A DNA stretch of 11,975 nt. Source: CALHVX01 sp051027215 (GTDB lineage Bacteria; Pseudomonadota; Gammaproteobacteria; Pseudomonadales; Azotimanducaceae). Positions 1-7,078 of the stretch are shown one piece after another (the stretch's first letter is position 1; each line of letters opens with the position of its first letter). The DNA is taken from the NCBI GenBank assembly GCA_051027215.1, contig JBPCXR010000335.1:1-11975 (forward strand), given 5' to 3'. The notes under the pieces are model-generated. The model did no database searches, had not been told where the DNA came from, and saw nothing but the letters and a program-made list of their open reading frames with translations. The position numbers and the translations under genes were made by a program.

Positions 1-819
1 TGGGACGAGCTCTACGACACGCCCGGATTCGCGATCTTGGCCGGTAATTTTCCGGAAATCTTCTTGGACGAAGCGGCTAACCGGGAGATTTCTGACTATA
101 TTGCCGAGCGCATTCGGCAACGGGTGAGTGATCCTAAGATTGCAGACAAACTTATTCCAAAGGATCATGGCTTTGCCCTGCAACGGCTGCCCTTGGAAAC
201 TCGGTATTTTGAGGCCTATAACCGCGACAACGTAAAGCTGGTGGATCTGTCTGAATCTCCCATCGAGCGGATTACTGCGAAAGGCATACAAACCAGCGCG
301 GCACACTACGATCTCGATCTGATCGTCTACGCCACGGGTTTCGATGCCATCACTGGCGGCTTTGATCGAATGCAGATTCGCGGTGTGGGTGGCAAGACGC
401 TAGGTGATAAGTGGCGAGAGGGTCCGAGTACCTACCTCGGCTTGCTGACACACGGTTTTCCGAACCTCATCATGGTGGCCGGTCCACAGAGCGTCTCCGG
501 ATCGACAAACTTCCCCCGTGCCATCGAAAATGCCGTGGACTGGACGACTGAATTGCTGATCCACGCGATTCGCAACGGCCATAGCCGGTTTGATGCACAA
601 GCCGAAGCTGAACAGGAATGGGGTGAGGAGGTGGTCCGTGCCCACGAAAAATCCCTCGCCCGTCGCAGCCAGGGTTGGTTCACGGGTTACAACTCCAATG
701 TCATTGGGCATGAGGCGGGAACGGTTCGCTACCAAGCCTACTTTGGGGGAGGACCGAAGTACGTGTCGATCATTAAGCAAGCAGCCGCTGACGGTTACCC
801 CCGTATCAACATGAGTTAA
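1..819 (+). CDS. Baeyer-Villiger-type flavin monooxygenase, C-terminal part (5' truncated by the window)
   Basis: The reading frame is open from base 1 (first codons WDELYDTPGF) to TAA at 817-819, so 272 C-terminal residues are visible. The family (cyclohexanone/phenylacetone monooxygenase type, FAD plus NADPH) inserts one oxygen of O2 next to a ketone to make an ester or lactone. The match rests on a run of family-typical segments: DEAANREISDYIAERIR, PKDHGFALQRLPLETRYFEAYNRDNV, IVYATGFD (codons 325-345), GPSTYLGLLTHGFPNLIMVAGPQS, and an aromatic C-terminal tail with WFTGYNSN and YFGGGPKY. The FAD-binding GxGxxG and the FxGxxxHxxxW fingerprint would lie upstream and are not visible. A TTG at 37 is not the start, because homology continues before it. 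One oddity is that the usual Lys-Arg pair before the PL(D/E)T segment is Gln-Arg here (codons 181-186). The next gene follows 45 bp later on the same strand. Family call firm; substrate unknown. Confidence 0.9.
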   Translation, partial: WDELYDTPGFAILAGNFPEIFLDEAANREISDYIAERIRQRVSDPKIADKLIPKDHGFALQRLPLETRYFEAYNRDNVKLVDLSESPIERITAKGIQTSAAHYDLDLIVYATGFDAITGGFDRMQIRGVGGKTLGDKWREGPSTYLGLLTHGFPNLIMVAGPQSVSGSTNFPRAIENAVDWTTELLIHAIRNGHSRFDAQAEAEQEWGEEVVRAHEKSLARRSQGWFTGYNSNVIGHEAGTVRYQAYFGGGPKYVSIIKQAAADGYPRINMS

Positions 820-864
820 CGGGCGACCGGAACAACTTTTTTTTCACCTTTTTAAGGACTTACC

Positions 865-2163
865 ATGCCCGCCTGCAAAATAGTTGCCATCGCGTTAGTT
901 GCGTTCGGTTTACTCAGCGCCTGTAGTGAAGCCGAGAAGCTAGGTACGACCACGAATTCCGGGGTATCTGCCGATCCGATCGCCGATGCGAATGTCGGTT
1001 CAGGTGTCGACAGGACGCATAGCCATGCTTTCACACCAGCTCAAGATGCTTTTGTGGCGTCCTATCTGGCGAGTAGTGCAGGTGAAGAAAGCATGGATCT
1101 GGAGCGAGTCATCACCGAACCCAGTGCCCTGAGTCACGAGGAGATGAGTACCATCTTTGCCCATCCGCAACTGGGTATGCGCGGTTTGGAGGTCATGGTG
1201 GATCTCATGAAGCCAGAAGGCTCCATGTACTTCGACGCGATCTTTGGAGCCAACTATGGGCAGCACGCTATTCGCAATTGGTTAATCCCCACCATGCAGG
1301 AAAATGCCTTCCTGGAATTTCGGCCCACTGGACCGGGACTATTCATGGACGATGGTGAAGGCGGTACCTCAGCAGATGAATGGGTTATGGTCGCTAAGAT
1401 CGAGGGCAAAGAGATTCCCCTGGGTAACGGCATATCTGTTCGACGGTTTCGCGATGGTTGGATCGTTGATGCCATAGATGTGTACGATACCGCGCCCTCG
1501 CGTATGCCACCGCCCGCAGATGCAGCGGCAACGATGGGTGACATGCCGCCACCACCACCGTTGCCTCCCTACCCAGTCATGCAGTTCAGTGCGATTGAAC
1601 AGCGCGTCCAGCCATTGTCAGAAGCTGCGAGTCAATGGCTGACGGCCCGCCAAGCAGTTCACGCAGCTGGCACAGAGCACGCCAATGCCACACCGTCGAC
1701 GCTGAGCAATGAAGAGCTGCACGATTTACACAATCACCCGAGAGTTGGCATGGATCCACAACTCGTTGCGGACATGATGCATCCTACGGATTCTGTCTAC
1801 ATTGATCCGCTGTTTGGCCGCTTTGAAGGGCAAGCAAAAATTCGAGACTGGTACACCGACATCATGGGTAAAGTGGGCGACATCAAGTTCGAAGCACTAG
1901 CGCCCATAGCCTGGGATGGGAGCACATCGCTACAGATGTGGCGCCAGTACGCAGAACCCGAGGGCGCGGAACGAGTCAACATGGCCTGGGGTTTTTCGGT
2001 GCGCAAGTTCAAAGACGGCTGGATTACTTACGCTGCGGACTATTTTGATACTGCCGCTATGGCCGATCCTGCTGTACAGGCGGTTAGTACGGCGATCGGC
2101 TCGCGCATCACACCCGAAGACATAATGCGCTATCGCACGCCGAATGCCTCGAGCGAAGGCTGA
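865..2163 (+). CDS. Exported lipoprotein with two duplicated NTF2/SnoaL-like halves
   Basis: This 432-residue protein starts at ATG 865, preceded by AAGGA at 854-858 with 6 nt spacing. Residues 5-19 are a hydrophobic signal ending in the lipobox LSAC, so lipidation is expected at Cys20. Ser21 at +2 favours outer-membrane sorting in Gram-negatives. The mature part contains two similar halves, about residues 89-213 and 280-399. Each has LSxEE, then HPxxGM, MxPxxS(M/V)Y(I/F)DxxFG, IR(N/D)W, GxSVR(R/K)F(R/K)DGWI and DxxDTA. A proline-rich linker around residues 214-238 (MPPPADA, MPPPPPLPPYP) separates them. The pattern resembles the NTF2/SnoaL-like fold, but I see no confident catalytic residues. 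Lying between two oxygenase-type genes and close to a Tat-exported hydroxylase, it may bind or process a substrate in the periplasm; that is inference. The next gene starts 57 bp downstream. Confidence 0.8.
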   Translation: MPACKIVAIALVAFGLLSACSEAEKLGTTTNSGVSADPIADANVGSGVDRTHSHAFTPAQDAFVASYLASSAGEESMDLERVITEPSALSHEEMSTIFAHPQLGMRGLEVMVDLMKPEGSMYFDAIFGANYGQHAIRNWLIPTMQENAFLEFRPTGPGLFMDDGEGGTSADEWVMVAKIEGKEIPLGNGISVRRFRDGWIVDAIDVYDTAPSRMPPPADAAATMGDMPPPPPLPPYPVMQFSAIEQRVQPLSEAASQWLTARQAVHAAGTEHANATPSTLSNEELHDLHNHPRVGMDPQLVADMMHPTDSVYIDPLFGRFEGQAKIRDWYTDIMGKVGDIKFEALAPIAWDGSTSLQMWRQYAEPEGAERVNMAWGFSVRKFKDGWITYAADYFDTAAMADPAVQAVSTAIGSRITPEDIMRYRTPNASSEG

Positions 2164-2220
2164 GATTACGAGCAACAACAGCAGCAGGGAAAACGACTTC
2201 TGCGAGGAGAAACAGCTAAC

Positions 2221-3453
2221 ATGATTCAATCTGACATTCTTGAGCGCCGCGATGCGCTTACGAAGACGCCGATACTACAGCGTATTGAGGCGATGAAGGA
2301 GTCGCTGGCTGCGGCGGGTGACGAAGCACAGCAGCTGCGCCACCTGCCAGCCTGGGCATCTAAAGAGATGGGGGACCAGGGGCTCTATCGCTTTGCGTTG
2401 CCGCTCGAGCTCGGTGGCGAGAACCTTACGGCGCGCGAGCAGATCGAAGTCATCGAGGCCACTTCTGCGATCGATGGCTCTATTGGCTGGTGTACCCAGA
2501 TCTCTTCCGAGATCAACGCGCTGGTCATCCGTCGCATGGAACCAGCGCTCGCCCACAAAATCTTCAATGACTGGGATGCTCTCGTCTGCTCGGGGCATGG
2601 TCCGGCGAACGGACCCAACCCTGGACGCGGAGCGCAACGGGATGGAGACGGTTGGCGCTTGAACTACCAGGGTTCATTTGCCAGTGGTTGCCACAACGCC
2701 AATTGGAACTATCTCATGGGGCCAATGACCATCGATGAGACTACTGGCAAGCCAGCAGATGCTTCCTTTATGGTGCCGCGTGGCGAGTTCGAGATCATTG
2801 ATACCTGGGATGCAGCCGGCATGCGCGGCTCCGGTAGCCACGACGTGCTTATGGCCGATTGCTACGTGCCTCCTGAGCACCTCCTGCCGTTTCGGTCATT
2901 AGCGCCAAGCGAAACTTGGGACAATCCGACTTACCGAAACCCAACCCACGCGGTATACAACAAGGCAGCAGTGGCACTCGGCGTCTGTCGCGGAGCCATC
3001 GACTCATTCATTGAGCTGGCTGAAGGGAAGACGCCATGGGGCTTAGGTTCTTTGCTTAAAGATCAGCCGCAGGTGCAGTATCGGATTGGTGAAGCGCAGG
3101 CGACATTGCTGGCCGCGCGCAGCTTCGTTATGGAAACTCAGGATCGACTGGAGGCGCACCTTGGGCCGCTACCGGAGCATGGCGGGCGTTTAGCACCGGA
3201 GTGGGAATATTTCTGGCCCGCGCTGTTGGCCTGTGCCCACGCCGCGCAGTCAACCCGAAAGGTGGTCGGCATGATCAACAACACGTCTGGCACCACCGGG
3301 AGTCGCATGGATAGCCCGCTAGAACGCCAGTTGCGGGACGCTCAGCAGGCCGCAAACCATGCATTGATTTCCTATCGGCACTACGAGGAGCTGGGTAAGA
3401 CCTTCGTTGGTTACGAACCACCGGCGGGGTACATGGAACTTTCACGGGCATAG
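2221..3453 (+). CDS. Acyl-CoA dehydrogenase-fold flavoprotein (possible group D flavin monooxygenase)
   Basis: The protein has 410 residues, a normal length for the superfamily, and starts at ATG 2221 with GAGGAG at 2204-2209. Family features in order are an N-terminal helical part with FALPLELGG (58-66), GSIGW (86-90), a middle beta domain with GSFASGCHNANW (151-162) and TWDAAGMRGSGSHD (195-208), and a C-terminal helical domain ending in PLERQLRDAQQAANH. The GSxxSG and AAGMRGSGS segments are typical of members related to two-component hydroxylases such as HsaA and HpaB-like enzymes (C-terminal domain Acyl-CoA_dh_2), rather than fatty-acid acyl-CoA dehydrogenases. It could therefore hydroxylate a ring using FMNH2 or FADH2 from a separate reductase, or dehydrogenate an acyl-CoA. 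No reductase or ETF gene is in the window. It is co-oriented with its neighbours, 69 bp before the Fe-S subunit gene. Confidence 0.85.
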   Translation: MIQSDILERRDALTKTPILQRIEAMKESLAAAGDEAQQLRHLPAWASKEMGDQGLYRFALPLELGGENLTAREQIEVIEATSAIDGSIGWCTQISSEINALVIRRMEPALAHKIFNDWDALVCSGHGPANGPNPGRGAQRDGDGWRLNYQGSFASGCHNANWNYLMGPMTIDETTGKPADASFMVPRGEFEIIDTWDAAGMRGSGSHDVLMADCYVPPEHLLPFRSLAPSETWDNPTYRNPTHAVYNKAAVALGVCRGAIDSFIELAEGKTPWGLGSLLKDQPQVQYRIGEAQATLLAARSFVMETQDRLEAHLGPLPEHGGRLAPEWEYFWPALLACAHAAQSTRKVVGMINNTSGTTGSRMDSPLERQLRDAQQAANHALISYRHYEELGKTFVGYEPPAGYMELSRA

Positions 3454-3522
3454 CGTAAGCTAAGCCGCTCGATAGCACGCCGAGCATGGGCGTGGTTACA
3501 GTAAAGGATACCGGTAGAGTCT

Positions 3523-4029
3523 ATGAGCAAATACAAACTAGATGTGAATGGCGAGCGTGTAGAGGTGGATGTCGCTCCACAAATGCCGCTGTTGTGGGTG
3601 CTGCGCGATAAACTCAAGCTAACCGGAACCAAATATGGCTGCGGCATCGCCCGGTGCGGGGCGTGCACGGTGCATATTAATGGCGTGGCGACACGCTCTT
3701 GCGTGCTACCCGTCTCTGCAGTTTCAGGTGCCGTTACTACCATCGAAGGTCTGGCCGATGGTGATGACCTGCATCCGCTGCAAGCAGCGTGGATCGAGCA
3801 CGACGTGCCTCAATGCGGCTACTGTCAGTCGGGCCAGATCATGAGCGCGGCTGCGTTGTTGTCGAACAACAGCAAACCCTCCGATGGCGACATCGACTCT
3901 GCGCTCGCTGGCAACTACTGCCGTTGTGGTACCTATGTCAGAATCCGCAGCGCGGTGCATTCCGCGGCGTCCTTTTACAATGCCGATAAGACGGCTGATA
4001 AGGGCAATAGCAAAGGAGCACGCGGATGA
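3523..4029 (+). CDS. [2Fe-2S] small subunit of an IorA-type molybdenum hydroxylase
   Basis: This 168-residue protein is the electron-transfer subunit of a xanthine-oxidase-family hydroxylase, of the isoquinoline 1-oxidoreductase alpha kind. The N-terminal plant-type ferredoxin domain carries Cys40, Cys45, Cys48 and Cys60 (YGCGIARCGAC ... RSC). The C-terminal helical domain carries the second cluster ligands Cys98, Cys101, Cys133 and Cys135 (QCGYCQSG ... NYCRCGTY). All eight Cys are present. It has no signal peptide of its own; in this family the small subunit is thought to be carried across the membrane by its Tat-bearing partner. The start at ATG 3523 has only a weak ribosome site (AAAGGA at 3503-3508 is far; GGTAGAG is very close). 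The stop overlaps the next gene's start (ATGA, 4026-4029), which indicates translational coupling. The last 15 or so residues are lysine/glycine-rich and look disordered. Confidence 0.93.
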   Translation: MSKYKLDVNGERVEVDVAPQMPLLWVLRDKLKLTGTKYGCGIARCGACTVHINGVATRSCVLPVSAVSGAVTTIEGLADGDDLHPLQAAWIEHDVPQCGYCQSGQIMSAAALLSNNSKPSDGDIDSALAGNYCRCGTYVRIRSAVHSAASFYNADKTADKGNSKGARG

Positions 4030-6266
4030 GTACCCATGGATTGAATCGCCGCAACCTGCTCAAAGTCTCAGCGCTCGCCGGGGGCGGGCTGCTGCTGGAG
4101 CTCAGTCTGCCAGCAGCGGCACTTGAGGAAGAAGCCACTACACTTGTGAGCTCAAGCGAGCTGAACTTCTACGTGCAGATCGCTCCGGATGGTCAAATCA
4201 CCATTTACTCCCAGAACCCGGAGATGGGTCAGGGCATCAAGACCACGTTGCCCATGATCATCGCCGAAGAAATGGGCGCGAACTGGGATGATGTAGTGGT
4301 TGTGCAGGCGCCTGTAGATACCGAAAAGTTCGGCATGCAGGGCTCGGGCGGCTCGAGGTCCGTGCCAAGGAACTTCGATGCCATGCGGCGACTCGGGGCC
4401 TCAGCGCGAGAGATGCTGATTGGCGCTGGATCATTGTTGATGGAAGTCGAGCGCGAGGAGCTTCGCGCCGAGCAGAGCAAAGTCATTCATCAATCTGGCC
4501 AAGCCATGACGTTTGGTCAGCTGGCTTCGGTGGCGGCCCAGCAGCCGGTGCCGGACCCAGAGTATCTGTCGTTCAAAGACCCGCGGGCCTACACCATAAT
4601 CGGCACTTCGGTAGGCGCGGTCGACAATCTAACCATTGCTTCTGGGCAATCGCAGTTCGGCATCGACGTAGACGTGCCCGGCATGCTGTACGCCAGCTAC
4701 ACCCGCTGCCCCCGATCGGGCGGCAAGGCGATTAGCTTCAACGCTTCTGAGATCAAACGGCTGCCCGGAGTTACCGACGCTTTTATTTTGGAGCCGGACG
4801 CTCGGGCCGGTAAAGCCTCGATGGCATTCTTGACCGGTCTTGCTGCCCTACGTGGTGGCGTGGCGATTGTTGGTGAAGACACCTGGTCTGTGTTCAATGC
4901 GAAAAACCAACTCAAGGTTGAGTGGGACGAAAGTGAGGCCTCGGAAGACACCTGGACCGATATGGTCAAGCAAGCCAAGCAGATCGCTGCAAAGGGTGGT
5001 GGGGAAGTGCGCTTGGATGATGCCGGAGTCGATGCGGCATTCGTTAAAGACGGCAATCGCACGCTCGAGGCCTTCTACCAGTTTCCCTATGTTGCGCACA
5101 TATGCATGGAACCCATGAACTGCACAGCCGATTTTCGAAAAGGCCGCAACGGGGAACCCGATAAGCTGGAAATCTGGTTTGGCAGCCAATTCCCGGCACA
5201 GGTAAAAGACATCGCCAAGAACATGCTCGGGATCGAGCCAGAGAACGTTACCGTCAATGGCTTGCGTATGGGCGGTGGCTTCGGGCGGCGGGCAGTGCAT
5301 GACTTTGCCGCCGAAGCCATGGCCATATCCCACCGCATCGAAAAGCCGGTGAAGTTAACTTGGACCCGCACTGACGACATACACAACGACTTCTTTAGGG
5401 TCGGTGGGTTCGAGAATATGAAGGCGGCCGTTGGCTCCGATGGCAAGTTGGCCGCCTGGGACCAGCACTACATCGGCTTTGGCCGGGGTGGCAGACCGGT
5501 GATCGGCTCGGGCTTGCGCGGCAACGAATTTTCAATGGTTGCGTTGAACAACGCTCGGGTACGGCAAACCCTGATGGAGGTCAAAACCAACTGCGGCGCT
5601 TGGCGAGCGCCGGGCTCCAACACCAATGCCTTCGTGGAGCAAAGCTTCATTCATGAGTTAGCAGTGCTGGCGAAACGTGATCACGTAGAGTTTCTGCTGG
5701 AACTCATGGGTGAGCCGCGATGGATCGAAGAGGGCAATATTGGTTCGTTGAACACTGGCCGCGCGATCGACGTCATCAAGTTGGCGGCGGCGAAGGCAGG
5801 ATGGGGCAAGACGCTGCCTAAGGGCACCGGCTTGGGTCTGGCTTTCTATTTTTGTCACGCAGCCCACATTGCTGAGGTCGCTCAGGTTTCGGTCGATGCG
5901 GATCGGAGCTATAAAGTGGAGAACGTCACGGTTGCCGTGGACGTCGGTCCGGTCATTAACATGAGCGGCGCGATTAATCAGGTGCAAGGGTCTATCGTCG
6001 ATGGCCTGAGCACTATGGCAATGCAACAGATCACGATGAACAACGGTGTGGTACAGCAAGACAATTTCGATCGCTACCCAGTGATGCGGATTGCCTCGAC
6101 GCCGAACATCGACGTGCACTTCATTCAGAGTGACAACGGGCCGACCGGATTAGGTGAGCCAGCATTACCACCGTTGGCGCCGGCGGTGACCAACGCGATC
6201 TTTGCGGCTACCGGTGAACGCATTCGCTCGATGCCGCTGAGTGAGCAGGGCTTTACCCTGGTCTGA
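4026..6266 (+). CDS. Molybdopterin-binding large subunit of an IorB-type hydroxylase, Tat-exported
   Basis: This 746-residue subunit binds molybdenum cofactor and hydroxylates a carbon next to a ring nitrogen, or an aldehyde, using water as the oxygen source. The N-terminus has a twin-arginine signal, NRRNLLK (Arg8, Arg9), a hydrophobic stretch to about residue 29 and an AxA-like site near 30-32, so the enzyme should act in the periplasm. Family motifs are QNPEMGQGIKT, MQGSGGSRSV, GGGFGRR (416-422), CGAWRAPGSN (WRAPG at 526-530) and GLGEP with the expected catalytic Glu711 near the C-terminus. The ribosome site AAAGGAG (4012-4018) sits 7 nt before ATG 4026. The length and domain order fit the two-subunit IorAB/nicotinate-dehydrogenase type, which normally passes electrons to cytochrome c; no such gene is in view. 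Family call is strong; the substrate could be an N-heterocycle, an aldehyde or something else. Confidence 0.93.
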   Translation: MSTHGLNRRNLLKVSALAGGGLLLELSLPAAALEEEATTLVSSSELNFYVQIAPDGQITIYSQNPEMGQGIKTTLPMIIAEEMGANWDDVVVVQAPVDTEKFGMQGSGGSRSVPRNFDAMRRLGASAREMLIGAGSLLMEVEREELRAEQSKVIHQSGQAMTFGQLASVAAQQPVPDPEYLSFKDPRAYTIIGTSVGAVDNLTIASGQSQFGIDVDVPGMLYASYTRCPRSGGKAISFNASEIKRLPGVTDAFILEPDARAGKASMAFLTGLAALRGGVAIVGEDTWSVFNAKNQLKVEWDESEASEDTWTDMVKQAKQIAAKGGGEVRLDDAGVDAAFVKDGNRTLEAFYQFPYVAHICMEPMNCTADFRKGRNGEPDKLEIWFGSQFPAQVKDIAKNMLGIEPENVTVNGLRMGGGFGRRAVHDFAAEAMAISHRIEKPVKLTWTRTDDIHNDFFRVGGFENMKAAVGSDGKLAAWDQHYIGFGRGGRPVIGSGLRGNEFSMVALNNARVRQTLMEVKTNCGAWRAPGSNTNAFVEQSFIHELAVLAKRDHVEFLLELMGEPRWIEEGNIGSLNTGRAIDVIKLAAAKAGWGKTLPKGTGLGLAFYFCHAAHIAEVAQVSVDADRSYKVENVTVAVDVGPVINMSGAINQVQGSIVDGLSTMAMQQITMNNGVVQQDNFDRYPVMRIASTPNIDVHFIQSDNGPTGLGEPALPPLAPAVTNAIFAATGERIRSMPLSEQGFTLV

Positions 6267-6294
6267 AGCCGTGAGCTGCCTAAATTAGGGCGAA

Positions 6295-6322
6295 TTGACT
6301 AAATGACCAGTTTAGTTAAACT
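6295..6322 (+). promoter_or_regulatory. Candidate sigma70-type promoter of the TetR gene
   Basis: TTGACT (6295-6300) is followed after 16 bases by TAAACT (6317-6322), which match the -35 and -10 consensus at 5/6 and 4/6. The expected transcription start, about 7 bases after the -10, falls at 6329-6330, right on the in-frame ATG at 6330. That would give a leaderless or nearly leaderless mRNA. The palindromic operator fills the space between the two boxes and covers the -10. The call is read by eye; other hexamers are possible. Confidence 0.45.
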
Positions 6323-6327
6323 GGTCA
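6304..6327. promoter_or_regulatory. Perfect palindromic operator, probably for the adjacent TetR regulator
   Basis: TGACCAGTTTA (6304-6314) and TAAACTGGTCA (6317-6327) are exact reverse complements separated by GT, giving a 24-bp site with 11-bp arms. TetR-family regulators commonly bind palindromes of this size and often repress their own gene. The TGACCAG...CTGGTCA core looks like many TetR-family boxes. It overlaps the -10 of the proposed promoter, which suits repression. I did not see a second copy elsewhere in the window's intergenic regions. Confidence 0.75.
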
Positions 6328-6329
6328 GT

Positions 6330-7040
6330 ATGAATCTAGCCGAGCTTGCCTATTCTCTGGCCCGAATCGATGAGTTTCTGTGGCCCATCGAAGAACAATC
6401 CCAGCGCCGTAAGCGAGAGCGGATCCTATCGGCAGCCACGGACCTCTTTGTGCGCCTGGGTTATCGCAAAACCAGTCTGGAAGCCGTTGCCCAGGACGCC
6501 GGTGTAGCCAAGGGAACCATCTACCTGTACTACCCGAACAAGGCGGCGTTGGTTACCCATGCCATCGCACTGGAGAAACGAACGCATCTTGCTGGCGCTG
6601 CACCAGTGTTCGAAGCGGACGCCTCTGCAGGCGAACAGTTGCGCGACTTCATCGCTCTGGGTTTCGTCATGGTAGACAAGATGCCCCTCACCACCAGCCT
6701 GATTCAAGGCGAGCACGAAATCGAATATGCCCTGCGGGAGATGGACGAGCAGCTGCTGACTCAAATTGGCGAGCAACAGACCCAATGGTTGTCTGCGCTG
6801 CTGGACGCGGCAACCGAGCACAAGTTGACGGCGCCACAGCTGGCAATGCGCAGCCAGGTACTCCGCGATCTGATGTTCGCGGTATCGGTTTCCCAGCGGC
6901 ATGAAGTTAAGCGAGGCAACTCAGGGCCGAGGTTTGCAGCGGACTACGCTTTTGCGATGGCCGACATCCTGGTGAACGGCGTCCTGAATGAAACGCAAAT
7001 TGAGGTTGGTACCTCATTGCCAAATGCACTCGCCCATTAG
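6330..7040 (+). CDS. TetR/AcrR-family transcriptional regulator
   Basis: The gene encodes 236 residues from ATG 6330. An in-frame ATG at 6303 would add nine residues (MTSLVKLVS), but those codons are the operator palindrome itself, and the AGGG before that ATG is 12 nt away. I prefer 6330, although there is no Shine-Dalgarno before it. The DNA-binding domain is clear: RERILSAATDLFVRLGYRKT (helix 1), SLEAVAQDAGVAKGTIYLYY (helix-turn-helix, about residues 49-68), then NKAALVTHAIA. The C-terminal ligand domain (about 80-236) is all helical and not recognisable as to ligand. The gene lies 36 bp after the Mo hydroxylase gene and 38 bp before the P450 gene on the same strand, so it probably represses itself and the P450 and responds to a pathway compound. 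Family call very firm; target and effector inferred. Confidence 0.93.
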   Translation: MNLAELAYSLARIDEFLWPIEEQSQRRKRERILSAATDLFVRLGYRKTSLEAVAQDAGVAKGTIYLYYPNKAALVTHAIALEKRTHLAGAAPVFEADASAGEQLRDFIALGFVMVDKMPLTTSLIQGEHEIEYALREMDEQLLTQIGEQQTQWLSALLDAATEHKLTAPQLAMRSQVLRDLMFAVSVSQRHEVKRGNSGPRFAADYAFAMADILVNGVLNETQIEVGTSLPNALAH

Positions 7041-7078
7041 ACGTTCCGTACCTTTCTTAGCAAGAACAGGATCGACAA

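Noticed and set aside
820..844. T8 run after a short CGG/CCG hairpin, possible terminator after the BVMO gene
   Set aside because: The stem is only 3 bp and the T run is separated from it; the next gene follows in the same direction, so a terminator is not supported.
4848..5333. Minus-strand open frame of 161 codons within the Mo large subunit gene
   Set aside because: The plus strand codes conserved family motifs throughout; the antisense frame has none and no ribosome site was evident.
6303..6329. Upstream ATG 6303 as the TetR start
   Set aside because: It would translate the operator palindrome into the N-terminus and its purine run is 12 nt away. ATG 6330 fits the promoter better, though this is not certain.
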